A stretch of 64,000 bases of DNA, from assembly GCA_905233565.1 (NCBI GenBank), contig CAJOCL010000005.1:77090-141089 (forward strand). The letters are read 5' to 3'. Origin of the DNA: an uncultured Synergistales bacterium. Its GTDB lineage: Bacteria > Synergistota > Synergistia > Synergistales > Aminobacteriaceae. The translations under genes were made by a program, and so were the position numbers. The notes under the pieces were generated by a model. The model made no database searches. It saw nothing but the letters and a program-made list of their open reading frames with translations, and had not been told where the DNA came from. Positions 1 to 9,591 of this stretch are shown here, piece after piece; within the stretch, counting starts at the first letter, position 1, and every line of letters begins with the position of its first letter.

Positions 1-1
1 T

Positions 2-364
2 CTTGAAAATCCTGAACCATATCTCATGGAATGCGGGAAATTCATGCGTAAGTATTCACTTGATGAGCTTCCGCAGATTATTAACATTCTCAAGGGCGAT
101 ATGTCAATCGTAGGCCCCCGTCCTGCACTCTGGAATCAGGAGGATTTAATCGCTGAACGGGACAAATACGGAGCTAACGACATAAAACCCGGCCTGACGG
201 GCTGGGCTCAGATTAACGGGCGCGATGAGCTTGAAATTTCAGAAAAGGCAAGGCTTGACGGTGAATATGTGAAGCGTGAAAGTTTTATGTTTGATTTAAT
301 GTGCATGTTCAGGACTGTTTGGAGTGCCGCCAGACATGAGGGCTTTGTTGAAGGAAAAAAATAG
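2..364 (+). CDS. Polyprenyl-phosphate sugar-1-phosphate transferase, C-terminal part (5' end outside window)
   Basis: The open frame runs in from the left edge, so only the last 120 or so residues are visible. They carry the hallmark of the bacterial sugar transferase family (WcaJ/PglC/WbaP type): a DELPQ motif, then LKGDMSIVGPRP, and later LTGWAQINGRDE. Members move a hexose-1-phosphate from a nucleotide sugar onto undecaprenyl phosphate at the inner face of the cytoplasmic membrane, the first step of capsule, O-antigen or glycan assembly. The N-terminal membrane part and most of the catalytic loop are not visible, so the sugar and the subfamily (small PglC-like or long WcaJ-like) cannot be told. 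An internal ATG at 26 is not the start, because codons upstream read on in the same family-like sequence. Confidence 0.9.
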   Translation, partial: LENPEPYLMECGKFMRKYSLDELPQIINILKGDMSIVGPRPALWNQEDLIAERDKYGANDIKPGLTGWAQINGRDELEISEKARLDGEYVKRESFMFDLMCMFRTVWSAARHEGFVEGKK

Positions 365-410
365 GGGCTATAATAACTCTCAAATTCATATAGTAAGGTG
401 AGATTTTAAC

Positions 411-2318
411 TTGCGTAAATTTTTCCTGTCTCTAAGTCTGTTATTAATGCTGTCAAATTTATCATATTCGGCAGAAGTTCCGCGCGCAAACCTTGACGAG
501 GCCGAACGGTTATTCAACAATGCTTATATTCACTTCATGAGGCGCGATTACAGGGATGCCCAAGTATATTTGGATCAGGCGGCGCGTGAGAATACATACA
601 TGGTAGATTATTATCTTTTATCCGCACTTAATCTTAACCGCATGGGCTATGTTGACGAAGCAGTAACGGCTCTCAACAGCTATCTTGAAGTAAGGCCGCA
701 TGATGTATCAGCCCCCAGAATTTCACGGAATTTTGACGAACAGGACAGGGTTTTGCGTTCTGTTCTGGGAACTGCACCGATTCCCGTGTCGTGGCGTTAT
801 TCAGAGTCGAACGTTCAGACTGACTGGGACATGGGATATACACGCCCTTTCAGCATAAAAGGCTTGGGGAAAGTAAGATCTTTGGGCGGAACCGTCTGCA
901 TTCCCGACACGTTCGGCGACAAAGTTTTCATAAAGCATGACCAGAGCGGCGGTATGCCTGCCTCATTCCTTCACGGAAATTTATACGAGTTCAACGTCCC
1001 TTCACCCGTAACCGTAATTCCTATGGGGGACGGAACTTTCAGGGTTTTCAATTCTGACGGTGAAGTCTACGGGCTGCCTAGAATTGAGGGAAATACAAAT
1101 ATTTCTGCTGATTATCTTTACACCCTGCCTTCTCTTGTAGTTTCTGATGCTGAATACATAGCCGAAAACTTATTCGCCGTTTCAGACCCTGCAGACAGGA
1201 ACGTGGCTTTTTACAGCACGGCAGCTTATGACTTGAGAGTTAGATACTGGAGGCCGCCTCTTGTTGACGGTGATTTTCTTTTTGAACCCGTTGCGATTGA
1301 GCCGTATGCTGACTGGCTCGCCGTAGCTGACAGGATGAACGACAGAATATATATATTAAATATCGTTACGCATGATTATTTTGCACTCAGAGGCATAGCG
1401 AAGCCGAGAGATTTAGCGTGGAGCGTAACGGGTGAACTTTTTGTCCTGACTGATGAGGGTAAAATTTTCGATTTCATTATAGATTTTGGGACGAGAACTT
1501 ACGCTAACAGGAATAACGGTGCTTTGTATTCTGACCTGCGTAATTCATGGTCATTTTTCAAATCTCCTGAGGGCGATATAAACTGGCTTGATATGAGCGT
1601 TTCAAAAATTTTCAAGAATATAATGATGCCTTCGCGCGATGACGTTCCCGGATTTCTGAGCATATACAACCCTTCAATTTCCGTTGATACTGAGGGGCGC
1701 GAAAGTTTTATCATTGAGGCCGCTTTGATGTCCCCCTTCATGCACTATGCTAATAACGCGAGAATTGTAGCCCAGTCAGTCTGGAATGACAGGAACATGC
1801 TCTGCAACGTGGGCTGGCACAGACCGGGAAATTTTGACGCAGTTTTATTTCATGCACCTGTACCAAGAGGAACGGTCTTCCCGTTAAACGTAAGGCCGTC
1901 GCAGATTACTTCGGGGCGCGATGTCCAGTCCGTTTTAGCTTCAATGTGGCTGCTTCACAGGGAGACTTTGACAAATATAATCGTTGATGCCTCACTGCCT
2001 TTCACTGAGAATGATATGTTGATGCTGCTGAAATTCTGCGTATTGAACGGCCTTGAACTTGACATTTACGCCCGTGAGATTCCCTCGCTCGGATTGACGA
2101 GGGCAAGCGCATTCACGGGCGGAAAGACAGTTTACTCGATGGGCAATACCCTTGAACTTCCCGTGCAGCGTACGCACTTGCAGCTTCAAATTCCGCTGCC
2201 TGAAGAGTTATCAAGCTCAGGTTATCCGGGACGCTCAATGTTAGCCGTTTATCTTGATGCAGGATTGATACAGTCTAGGGCGTGGATACCGTTATATCCT
2301 GATATGTTCACGAGATAA
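411..2318 (+). CDS. Secreted protein with N-terminal TPR-like helices and a probable beta-propeller body
   Basis: TTG start behind AAGGTGAG. Residues 1-20 form a signal peptide (basic RK, hydrophobic core, SYSA/E cleavage), so the 635-residue product is exported. Residues 27-100 look like two tetratricopeptide-type helix pairs with alternating aromatic and Ala positions. From about residue 140 to 400 there are short strand-rich blocks, typical of NHL or six-bladed propeller proteins, with repeated aspartate-rich turns. The last third has an alpha/beta look. No catalytic motif was recognised. The gene starts 46 bp after the sugar transferase on the same strand, so a link to surface glycan assembly is possible but unproven. 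I do not recognise a specific family. Confidence 0.75.
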   Translation: MRKFFLSLSLLLMLSNLSYSAEVPRANLDEAERLFNNAYIHFMRRDYRDAQVYLDQAARENTYMVDYYLLSALNLNRMGYVDEAVTALNSYLEVRPHDVSAPRISRNFDEQDRVLRSVLGTAPIPVSWRYSESNVQTDWDMGYTRPFSIKGLGKVRSLGGTVCIPDTFGDKVFIKHDQSGGMPASFLHGNLYEFNVPSPVTVIPMGDGTFRVFNSDGEVYGLPRIEGNTNISADYLYTLPSLVVSDAEYIAENLFAVSDPADRNVAFYSTAAYDLRVRYWRPPLVDGDFLFEPVAIEPYADWLAVADRMNDRIYILNIVTHDYFALRGIAKPRDLAWSVTGELFVLTDEGKIFDFIIDFGTRTYANRNNGALYSDLRNSWSFFKSPEGDINWLDMSVSKIFKNIMMPSRDDVPGFLSIYNPSISVDTEGRESFIIEAALMSPFMHYANNARIVAQSVWNDRNMLCNVGWHRPGNFDAVLFHAPVPRGTVFPLNVRPSQITSGRDVQSVLASMWLLHRETLTNIIVDASLPFTENDMLMLLKFCVLNGLELDIYAREIPSLGLTRASAFTGGKTVYSMGNTLELPVQRTHLQLQIPLPEELSSSGYPGRSMLAVYLDAGLIQSRAWIPLYPDMFTR

Positions 2319-2325
2319 GATAATA

Positions 2326-3030
2326 TTATGAAAATAAAATCGTGAAAAATATGACGTAAACAAGTCCGGGCAGCATATCGCCGAGTTTCAGGCTTGTAAT
2401 TTTCATGAAGTTTAAGCCTATGCCCATAATCATGAGACCGCCCAAGCCTGAAATATTCGCGTACATGTCAGGGGTTATCACGTTTTCAAGCATTGACGAA
2501 AAGAGCGTTATACCTCCCTGATATATGAACAGCGGAAAAACTGAAAATACTACGCCGATCCCCATAGAACCGGCAAACATGATTGACGCTATACCGTCCA
2601 TAATTCCCTTAGTCATCAAAATTTCAGGGTTATGCCTCAATCCGTCTTCAATTGCTCCGATTATTGCCATTGAGCCGACACAGAATAATAACGTTGCCGA
2701 GACAAATCCCTGAGTGAAGCGGGCGTTTGATGTCTTTAATTTTGACTTTAACTTATCGCCCAAAGTATTTAATTTATTTTCAATGCCCAAGATTTCACCT
2801 GTTACAGCACCGATTATCAGGCTTAATAAAACTGCTATTGAATGCTTCGTGTTCAGGGACATGTTAATACCGATGTATAGCGTGAAAAGTCCCAGACAGT
2901 TGAAGATTGTACCCTGCATTTTTTCAGGTATTAATTTCCCTATAAACAGCCCCGCCGTACTGCCTGTTAATATTGCAATGATGTTGAATATGCTTCCTCC
3001 GGCCGGCAATGACTTGAATATTTCAAGCAA
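2326..3030 (-). CDS. DUF554 family integral membrane protein
   Basis: A 234-residue, very hydrophobic protein with about seven membrane segments and the glycine-rich signature of DUF554 (YdfK-like) proteins: GSIFNIIAILTGSTAG near the N terminus, then NCLGLFTLYIGINMSL and GSMAIIGAIEDG. The function of the family is unknown; a transporter-like role is only suspected. The frame stays open to 3204, but the TTG at 3030 (revcomp) has AAGGAG eight bases upstream and gives the usual family length. The longer version would run into the promoter and start of the divergent rqcP gene. It converges with the secreted protein gene at 2318 with only 7 bp between the stops and no clear terminator. Confidence 0.85.
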   Translation of the reverse strand: MLEIFKSLPAGGSIFNIIAILTGSTAGLFIGKLIPEKMQGTIFNCLGLFTLYIGINMSLNTKHSIAVLLSLIIGAVTGEILGIENKLNTLGDKLKSKLKTSNARFTQGFVSATLLFCVGSMAIIGAIEDGLRHNPEILMTKGIMDGIASIMFAGSMGIGVVFSVFPLFIYQGGITLFSSMLENVITPDMYANISGLGGLMIMGIGLNFMKITSLKLGDMLPGLVYVIFFTILFS

Positions 3031-3097
3031 AATATTTACTCCTTTTACTATAATAATTATATTTATAATTTTAGCAGTAAAAGGGGGGTAAAATTTT

Positions 3098-3373
3098 TTG
3101 AGACTTGATAAATTTCTGAAACTTGCGAGGCTGATTAAACGCAGGACAGTGGCGCAGGAAATGATTGAACTTGGGGCGGTGCGTCTTGAGGGCAGACAGT
3201 GCAAGCCGTCAAGTGAAGTTCACGAAGGAAATATAATCGAAATTGCTTATATAAACCGCGTTCTTAAAGTCAAAGTTTTGTGTTCTGATGAGGCAGTTTT
3301 GAAACGTCCGAAGGCCATATCTTGGGAACAGATAGACGAAAGACCCGTTAAACCAGATGAAAAACCGTTCTAA
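3098..3373 (+). CDS. rqcP: S4-domain RNA-binding protein, RqcP-like
   Basis: A 91-residue protein that is almost entirely an S4 RNA-binding domain: MRLDKFLKLARLIKRRT at the start, then a GAVRLEGRQCKPSSEV core and a strand-rich IIEIAYINRVLKVKV end. Length and the opening RLDKFLK..RLIKRRT match RqcP (YabO), which works with RqcH in bacterial ribosome-associated quality control by helping C-terminal alanine tailing on stalled 50S subunits. Hsp15 is the alternative relative. The TTG start is preceded by a strong GGGGGG-rich ribosome site. It is divergent from the DUF554 gene and 76 bp upstream of eno. Confidence 0.85.
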   Translation: MRLDKFLKLARLIKRRTVAQEMIELGAVRLEGRQCKPSSEVHEGNIIEIAYINRVLKVKVLCSDEAVLKRPKAISWEQIDERPVKPDEKPF

Positions 3374-3389
3374 TTTTGCGTTTTTCATT

Positions 3390-3395
3390 TATAAT
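3390..3395 (+). promoter_or_regulatory. Probable -10 element for eno operon
   Basis: A TATAAT hexamer lies about 55 bp before the eno start in the rqcP-eno gap. A weak TTCTAA lies 16 bp upstream, overlapping the rqcP stop. It would give a leader of about 48 nt ending in a strong GGAGGAG ribosome site. Confidence 0.5.
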
Positions 3396-3434
3396 ATTAC
3401 AACGTATAAAAAATAATGAAATTCTTTTTTGTAG

Positions 3435-4745
<1,311 letters not shown>

Positions 4746-4756
4746 GAGGTAATATT

Positions 4757-5182
4757 ATGGCATTCGTAGACCCTGAATCAATTCTCGAACAGCTTAAAAT
4801 CAGGCGTGCAGTTTCAACGGACAAGGCACCGGCAGCCATAGGCCCTTACTCACAGGCCGTACAGGCAGGCGTTTCGCTTTACGTTTCAGGGCAGATTCCC
4901 GTTGACCCGTCAACAGGAAAAATGGCTGACGATATATCGCTTCAGGCCAAGCAGTCCCTTGAAAACCTGAAGGCGATTCTTGAGGCATCAGGTTATTCGC
5001 TTTCAGATGTCGTAAAAACTACGGTATTCGTAACTGATATTAATAATTTCAATGCAATAAACGCCGTTTATGCTGAATATTTCCCGAAAGAGGCTCCGGC
5101 GCGTTCGTTCGTGGCCGTCAAAGACCTTCCGAAGGGTGCAGGCATTGAGATTGAAGCCATAGCGTGGCGGAACAGGGCATAA
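4757..5182 (+). CDS. ridA: RidA family enamine/imine deaminase
   Basis: A 141-residue YjgF/YER057c/UK114 protein. RidA hydrolyses reactive enamines and imines, such as 2-aminoacrylate, released by PLP enzymes like threonine or serine dehydratases. Family marks seen are APAAIGPYSQAV, SGQIPVDPSTGK, TVFVTDINNF, the substrate-binding arginine in APARSFVAV, and the terminal IEIEAIA. The ATG at 4757, 11 bp after the eno stop and behind AGAGGTAA, is chosen over a GTG at 4733 that overlaps eno. Compared with the usual 125-130 residues it has about 15 extra N-terminal residues. An ilvA-type threonine deaminase, the usual source of RidA substrate, is encoded at 23.5 kb. Confidence 0.93.
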   Translation: MAFVDPESILEQLKIRRAVSTDKAPAAIGPYSQAVQAGVSLYVSGQIPVDPSTGKMADDISLQAKQSLENLKAILEASGYSLSDVVKTTVFVTDINNFNAINAVYAEYFPKEAPARSFVAVKDLPKGAGIEIEAIAWRNRA

Positions 5183-5209
5183 TTTTTTCTTGGAGGTAAT
5201 TTTTTCAAT

Positions 5210-5587
5210 ATGGCAGAAAGTACTACAGCAGTAAACCCGTGCGGAGGCAGCGCACCGTCAACAGGCGGAGGCACGGGGACAGGGACAGGAACAGAAGGAG
5301 CAGCACAGGGCGGTTTAATGGGAATGCTTTTCCCCCTTGCTATTTTTGTTCTTATATTCTATTTTTTCATTATACGGCCTCAAAGAAAGCGCGATAAACA
5401 GCAAAAGAACATGATTGACAGCATTGCGCGGGGAGACCAGATCGTAACTATCGGCGGATTTTACGGAACCGTCCGCGAAGTCCGTGATGACTCGTTCCAG
5501 ATTGAGATTGCCGAAGGTGTGCGCGTTAATATCCTGAAATCAGCCGTACAGGGCAAGCGTGCAGTGAAGACGGAGGCAGCTTCTTAA
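5210..5587 (+). CDS. yajC: Preprotein translocase subunit YajC
   Basis: A 125-residue single-span membrane protein. A Gly/Thr-rich N-terminal stretch (residues 12-35) precedes the membrane helix (about 38-58), which ends in the family motif FFIIRPQRKRDK. The cytoplasmic domain carries GDQIVTIGGFYGTV. YajC associates with SecDF and SecYEG and is non-essential in model organisms. The ATG sits behind TTGGAGGTAA. It directly precedes secD by 2 bp, the usual yajC-secD-secF order. The low-complexity glycine-threonine N terminus is longer than in most YajC proteins. Confidence 0.95.
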   Translation: MAESTTAVNPCGGSAPSTGGGTGTGTGTEGAAQGGLMGMLFPLAIFVLIFYFFIIRPQRKRDKQQKNMIDSIARGDQIVTIGGFYGTVREVRDDSFQIEIAEGVRVNILKSAVQGKRAVKTEAAS

Positions 5588-5589
5588 TT

Positions 5590-6978
5590 ATGAACCGTAT
5601 TGACAGATTACGCCTCTGGCTGGTCTTAATCGTAGTTGCCGGTGCGCTTTGTTTTGTTTATTTCAACAGGGACGGCCTTAATTTAGGGCTTGACCTGAGA
5701 GGCGGAGCGCATATAGTCTTACAGGCAAAAGATACGCCGGAAAATCCCCTGAGAGATGACAGCATAGACAGGCTGCTTGCTGTTTTGAGAAACAGGGTAG
5801 ATCAGTACGGAGTTGCAGAGCCGATAATTCAGAAGTCAGGGAATGACAGAATCATTGTTGACCTTCCGGGCGTTCAGGATCCGGCGGCGGCACTTGAGCT
5901 TATCGGCAGGACGGCGCAAATGGATTTCCGCGAAGTCCTGGATTCAACGGGTACTCCTCCCCCTGCGCCGGTCAGGAGCAATTACGACAGCGATATACAG
6001 TTCGTGAACGCTCAGGAGCGCTGGCAGAAGGCAATTAATGATTTGAGCAATTCAAGCGCGGATTTTCAGGCACGTTCAAAGACGATTGAGGGTTCTATCG
6101 TTGCACCTGCAGAAGAGGCCGGAAGATTTTATCTTTTAGGGCCCGTTTTACTGTCCGGCAAGGATTTAATAAACGCTGAAGTAGCCCCCGACAGTTTAGG
6201 CAGAATGGGCGTTTCAATCGAGTTTAATTCAGAGGGCGCAACGCTTTTCGAGAACGCAACGGCTAGACTTATCGGCAAGCAGCTCGCAATAGTTCTTGAC
6301 AACGTTGTAATCTCTGCTCCCGTAGTTCAGGATAGAATTTCGGGGGGACGCGCACAGATTACGGGAAGATTTACGGCTGACGAAGCAGGAAGGCTCGCAA
6401 TAATGTTAAAGGCCGGAGCTTTGCCCGTAGCCGTTGAGATTGCCGAGAACAGGTCAGTGGGGCCGAGCTTGGGTGCTGACAGCGTAAAGCAGGGTGTCGA
6501 AGCAGGTTTGTTCGGTGCCGGTATGGTATTGGTCTTCATGCTGATATATTACCAGTTAAGGGGGCTTGCGGCAGATTTAGCTCTTGCCGTTACTGTGCTG
6601 CTGATATTCGCGGGGCTTATAGCGTTTAATGCAACACTGACGCTTCCGGGCATCGCGGGAATTATTCTCACGCTTGGAATGGCCGTTGACGGGAACGTTT
6701 TAATCTATGAACGCATAAGAGAGGAAAGAAATTCCGGGAAAACTCCTATGGCAGCTCTTGACTCAGGTTTCAGGAAAGCACTCGTTACGATACTTGACAG
6801 CAACATAACGACACTGATCGCAGCCATTGTATTATTCTATTTCGGATCCGGCTCCGTGAGGGGCTTCGGCGTAACGCTCTCGGTCGGACTTGTAGCCAGC
6901 GTTTTCGCAAATATAGTCGTAACAAGGGCAATACTGCAGTTATTCGTTAAGCGCGGAAGGGAGATAGTGAGAAGATGA
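5590..6978 (+). CDS. secD: Protein translocase subunit SecD
   Basis: A 462-residue inner-membrane RND-family protein that, with SecF, uses the proton gradient to pull proteins through SecYEG on the periplasmic side. It has an N-terminal membrane helix, then the conserved LNLGLDLRGGAHIVLQ (D1 motif), a periplasmic P1 region with NRVDQYGVAEP and IIVDLPGV, and five further membrane helices after residue 290 with GMAVDGNVLIYERIREE (D4/D5 region). The length fits the family for an organism with separate secD and secF. The ATG starts 2 bp after the yajC stop and the gene overlaps secF by 4 bp. Confidence 0.97.
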   Translation: MNRIDRLRLWLVLIVVAGALCFVYFNRDGLNLGLDLRGGAHIVLQAKDTPENPLRDDSIDRLLAVLRNRVDQYGVAEPIIQKSGNDRIIVDLPGVQDPAAALELIGRTAQMDFREVLDSTGTPPPAPVRSNYDSDIQFVNAQERWQKAINDLSNSSADFQARSKTIEGSIVAPAEEAGRFYLLGPVLLSGKDLINAEVAPDSLGRMGVSIEFNSEGATLFENATARLIGKQLAIVLDNVVISAPVVQDRISGGRAQITGRFTADEAGRLAIMLKAGALPVAVEIAENRSVGPSLGADSVKQGVEAGLFGAGMVLVFMLIYYQLRGLAADLALAVTVLLIFAGLIAFNATLTLPGIAGIILTLGMAVDGNVLIYERIREERNSGKTPMAALDSGFRKALVTILDSNITTLIAAIVLFYFGSGSVRGFGVTLSVGLVASVFANIVVTRAILQLFVKRGREIVRR

Positions 6979-7841
6979 GCAGTTTTTACTTTAACATAGA
7001 CTTCATGAAAATCAGAAAGTTTGCACTGACTCTCAGCCTCGTTCTCGTAATTGCCAGTATTGCATTGTTATTCACACGCGGCCTTAACTTGGGAATCGAC
7101 TTCACGGGCGGAAACGTAATCCAGGCTGAATTTGAAAAACTTCCTGATATTTCCGAAATCAGGGACGTAATCTCAGGCATAGTTGCAAAAGGCGCAATGA
7201 TACAGAATTTCGGCGAAAAAGGTATAATCATAAGGACGAATGAAGACACTGAACAGAGCCGTGAATCTGTAGTCAAGGCACTGAGCGCAAAATATCCTGA
7301 CATGAAAGTTACGGGATTTGAGAAGGTAGGGCCTGTTGTCGGCGGAGAGTTGAGGCGTCAGGCGTTTATAGGCGTAACCATAGCTCTCATTGCAATATTG
7401 ATTTATATAACTCTGAGATTCCAGTTCAGATTTGCAGTCGTCAGCGTTGTTCCGTTAGTTCATGATGTTATCGTTACTCTTGGATTTTTCAGCATAACTC
7501 AAATGGAAATCGGATCATCGTTTATTGCAGCGATATTAACGATTGTCGGCTATTCTCTGAACAACACGATAATAATTCTTGACCGTGTCCGCGAAAACTG
7601 GGGGACTTTATCACGTGACGGAATAGTAAACCTCGTAAACAGATCCCTTAATCAGACATTGGCAAGAACGATTAACACTACTCTCACAACCTTATTCCCC
7701 GTCGTTGCCTTATGCGTATGGGGAGGGCCGGTTCTCGGGGCTTTCAGTTACGCCATGCTGGCAGGAATGATCGCCGGGACTTGGAGTTCAATGTTCATAG
7801 CTACGGGGCTCCTTTGTGAGTGGATTTTGCACAAAAAGTAA
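6975..7841 (+). CDS. secF: Protein translocase subunit SecF
   Basis: A 288-residue partner of SecD. It shows the SecF signatures RGLNLGIDFTGGNVIQ near the N terminus and GYSLNNTIIILDRVREN in the later membrane region, with six predicted membrane helices. Start and stop overlap with secD (ATGA), implying translational coupling. It is the last gene of the eno-ridA-yajC-secDF run and is followed by an intrinsic terminator at 7903-7933. Confidence 0.97.
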   Translation: MSSFYFNIDFMKIRKFALTLSLVLVIASIALLFTRGLNLGIDFTGGNVIQAEFEKLPDISEIRDVISGIVAKGAMIQNFGEKGIIIRTNEDTEQSRESVVKALSAKYPDMKVTGFEKVGPVVGGELRRQAFIGVTIALIAILIYITLRFQFRFAVVSVVPLVHDVIVTLGFFSITQMEIGSSFIAAILTIVGYSLNNTIIILDRVRENWGTLSRDGIVNLVNRSLNQTLARTINTTLTTLFPVVALCVWGGPVLGAFSYAMLAGMIAGTWSSMFIATGLLCEWILHKK

Positions 7842-7902
7842 CAAGTATCTTCGTTTACTTGCGAATTTTTTTCATGCAACATTCTTCTTTTTACAAAAAT
7901 TT

Positions 7903-7933
7903 CTCCCTGCCCGTTTTTGAGCAGGGAGTTTTA
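7903..7933. terminator. Intrinsic terminator between secF and treC (convergent)
   Basis: CTCCCTGC (7903-7910) pairs perfectly with GCAGGGAG (7921-7928) over a 10-nt loop and is followed by TTTTAATTTT. On the other strand the stem is followed by an AAATTT run, so it may also serve treC. Confidence 0.85.
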
Positions 7934-7947
7934 ATTTTCTGTTTTTC

Positions 7948-9585
7948 TTATTTTTCAAGAATTGCAAGTGCTTCAAAAGGCTGCATGATTTTGTGTGAAC
8001 CTGAATAGTTGCCGATGAGAATCTCGCCCTTTACGTCAATGTTTGAAATTTTTTCTTCGTTTCCGCTGAAGTTGCAGAGGACAACAAGCCTCTGGGATTT
8101 CAGTCTCCGTTCGTAGGCGAAAATATTTGAATTTCCCGTGTCAAGGAATTTCACTGAACCGTCAGAAATAACCGGATAATCAAATCTCAGCTTTATCAGC
8201 TGTCTGTAATAATTCAAAATTGAATCCGGGTCATTTTCCTGAGCTTCAACGTTGATTTTTTTGTAACTCTCAGGAATGCCTATCCATGTTCCGCCGTCAG
8301 AATCCGAAAATCCTGCGTTCTTTCCTGATGTCCACTGCATGGGTGTCCGCCCGTTGTCGCGTGATTTTGAATCGAGAACCGCAAGAGCCTCTTCTTCCGT
8401 CATGCCCCTTGAAAGCATGATTTCATAATAATTCAGCGATTCAACGTCTTTATACTGCGATATGCCGGTGAAATGAGGGTTAGTCATTCCGATTTCCTCG
8501 CCCTGATAGACATACGGAGTTCCCCTCAAAAGGTGAATGAAAGTAGCGAGCATTTTTGCTGACTCCTTCCAATAAGTTCCCTCATTTCCCATTCTTGATA
8601 CTATTCTGGGCTGATCGTGATTGCACCAGAAAAGAGCGTTCCAACCGCCGTTTGAATACATTTCTTCCTGCCATGACGAAAAAATATCGTGCAGCTTTGA
8701 CAGATCCGGCTTCATCAACGACCATTTGTCGCCGTCCTTGTAATCAGCTTTAAGATGATGAAAGCTGAATGTCATTGAAAGTTCGTGATTTTCCGGCCTC
8801 GTGTAACGTATGCAGTTCTCAATATCCGTTGAGGCCATTTCGCCGACCGTGAACATCTCTGAAATCCCCGTATCTCTTACAAGTTCCCTGATAAATTCGT
8901 GAACTTTCGGCCCGTCCTTGCAGAAAGAAACGGCGCGGCCTGATTTAGGAGTGTCGGCAAAAAAATTATCAGGCTTTGAAATCAGGTTCAGGACATCGAA
9001 TCGGAACCCCTTAACGCCCTTATCCTTCCAGAATTTAACGATGTCTTTCAATTCAGCGCGTACTCTCGGATTGTTCCAGTTCAAATCGGCCTGTGACTTG
9101 TCGAACAGGTGAAAATAAAATTTCCCGAGTTCGGGGACGTATTCCCATGAATTTGTCCCGAAACTTGAGACCCATTCGGTCGGGGGATGTCCTTCTTTTC
9201 CGTCCCTGAAGAGGTAGTAATCCTGATAAACGGGGTCGCCGTCAAGGGCTTTTTTGAACCATTCATGTTCCGTTGAAGTGTGGTTGAAAACCATATCGAA
9301 AAGAAATCCCAAGCCCAGAGAGTCAGCCTCAGAAATCATTTTTTCACAGTCCTGCATAGTTCCGAACATGGGATTAACATTCCTGTAATCCGAAACATCA
9401 TAACCGTTGTCGTTCATCGGAGAACAGAAAAAAGGAGTTACCCAGATGTATTTAACGCCCAAAGATTTTATGTAGTCAAGTTTTGAGCGTATTCCGTTGA
9501 TGTCGCCTATCCCGTCGCCGTTTGAGTCGCAGAATGATTTCACATAAATCTGATAGGCTGAATTGTTCTTGAAAATGTCCTGCAT
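7948..9585 (-). CDS. treC: GH13 alpha-glucosidase, probable trehalose-6-phosphate hydrolase
   Basis: A 545-residue glycoside hydrolase family 13 enzyme. It has the (beta/alpha)8 signatures YQIYVKSFCDSNGDGIGD, DMVFNHTSTEHEW, GFRFDVLNLI with nucleophile Asp197, TVGEMAS with acid/base Glu249, and NHDQPR. The substrate call rests on context: it lies 6 bp downstream of a trehalose-type PTS permease in the same direction, and DMVFNHTS..H.WF and ADLNWENP-like motifs resemble TreC. It would split imported trehalose 6-phosphate into glucose and glucose 6-phosphate in the cytoplasm. Oligo-1,6-glucosidase is the main alternative. The ATG at 9585 has GGAGTG upstream. Confidence 0.88.
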   Translation of the reverse strand: MQDIFKNNSAYQIYVKSFCDSNGDGIGDINGIRSKLDYIKSLGVKYIWVTPFFCSPMNDNGYDVSDYRNVNPMFGTMQDCEKMISEADSLGLGFLFDMVFNHTSTEHEWFKKALDGDPVYQDYYLFRDGKEGHPPTEWVSSFGTNSWEYVPELGKFYFHLFDKSQADLNWNNPRVRAELKDIVKFWKDKGVKGFRFDVLNLISKPDNFFADTPKSGRAVSFCKDGPKVHEFIRELVRDTGISEMFTVGEMASTDIENCIRYTRPENHELSMTFSFHHLKADYKDGDKWSLMKPDLSKLHDIFSSWQEEMYSNGGWNALFWCNHDQPRIVSRMGNEGTYWKESAKMLATFIHLLRGTPYVYQGEEIGMTNPHFTGISQYKDVESLNYYEIMLSRGMTEEEALAVLDSKSRDNGRTPMQWTSGKNAGFSDSDGGTWIGIPESYKKINVEAQENDPDSILNYYRQLIKLRFDYPVISDGSVKFLDTGNSNIFAYERRLKSQRLVVLCNFSGNEEKISNIDVKGEILIGNYSGSHKIMQPFEALAILEK

Positions 9586-9591
9586 TGTTAA

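Noticed and set aside
2714-3204. A longer DUF554 protein or a plus-strand gene at 2714.
   Set aside because: The extra N-terminal residues run into the rqcP gene and the ribosome site supports TTG at 3030; the plus frame is a shadow of the membrane protein.
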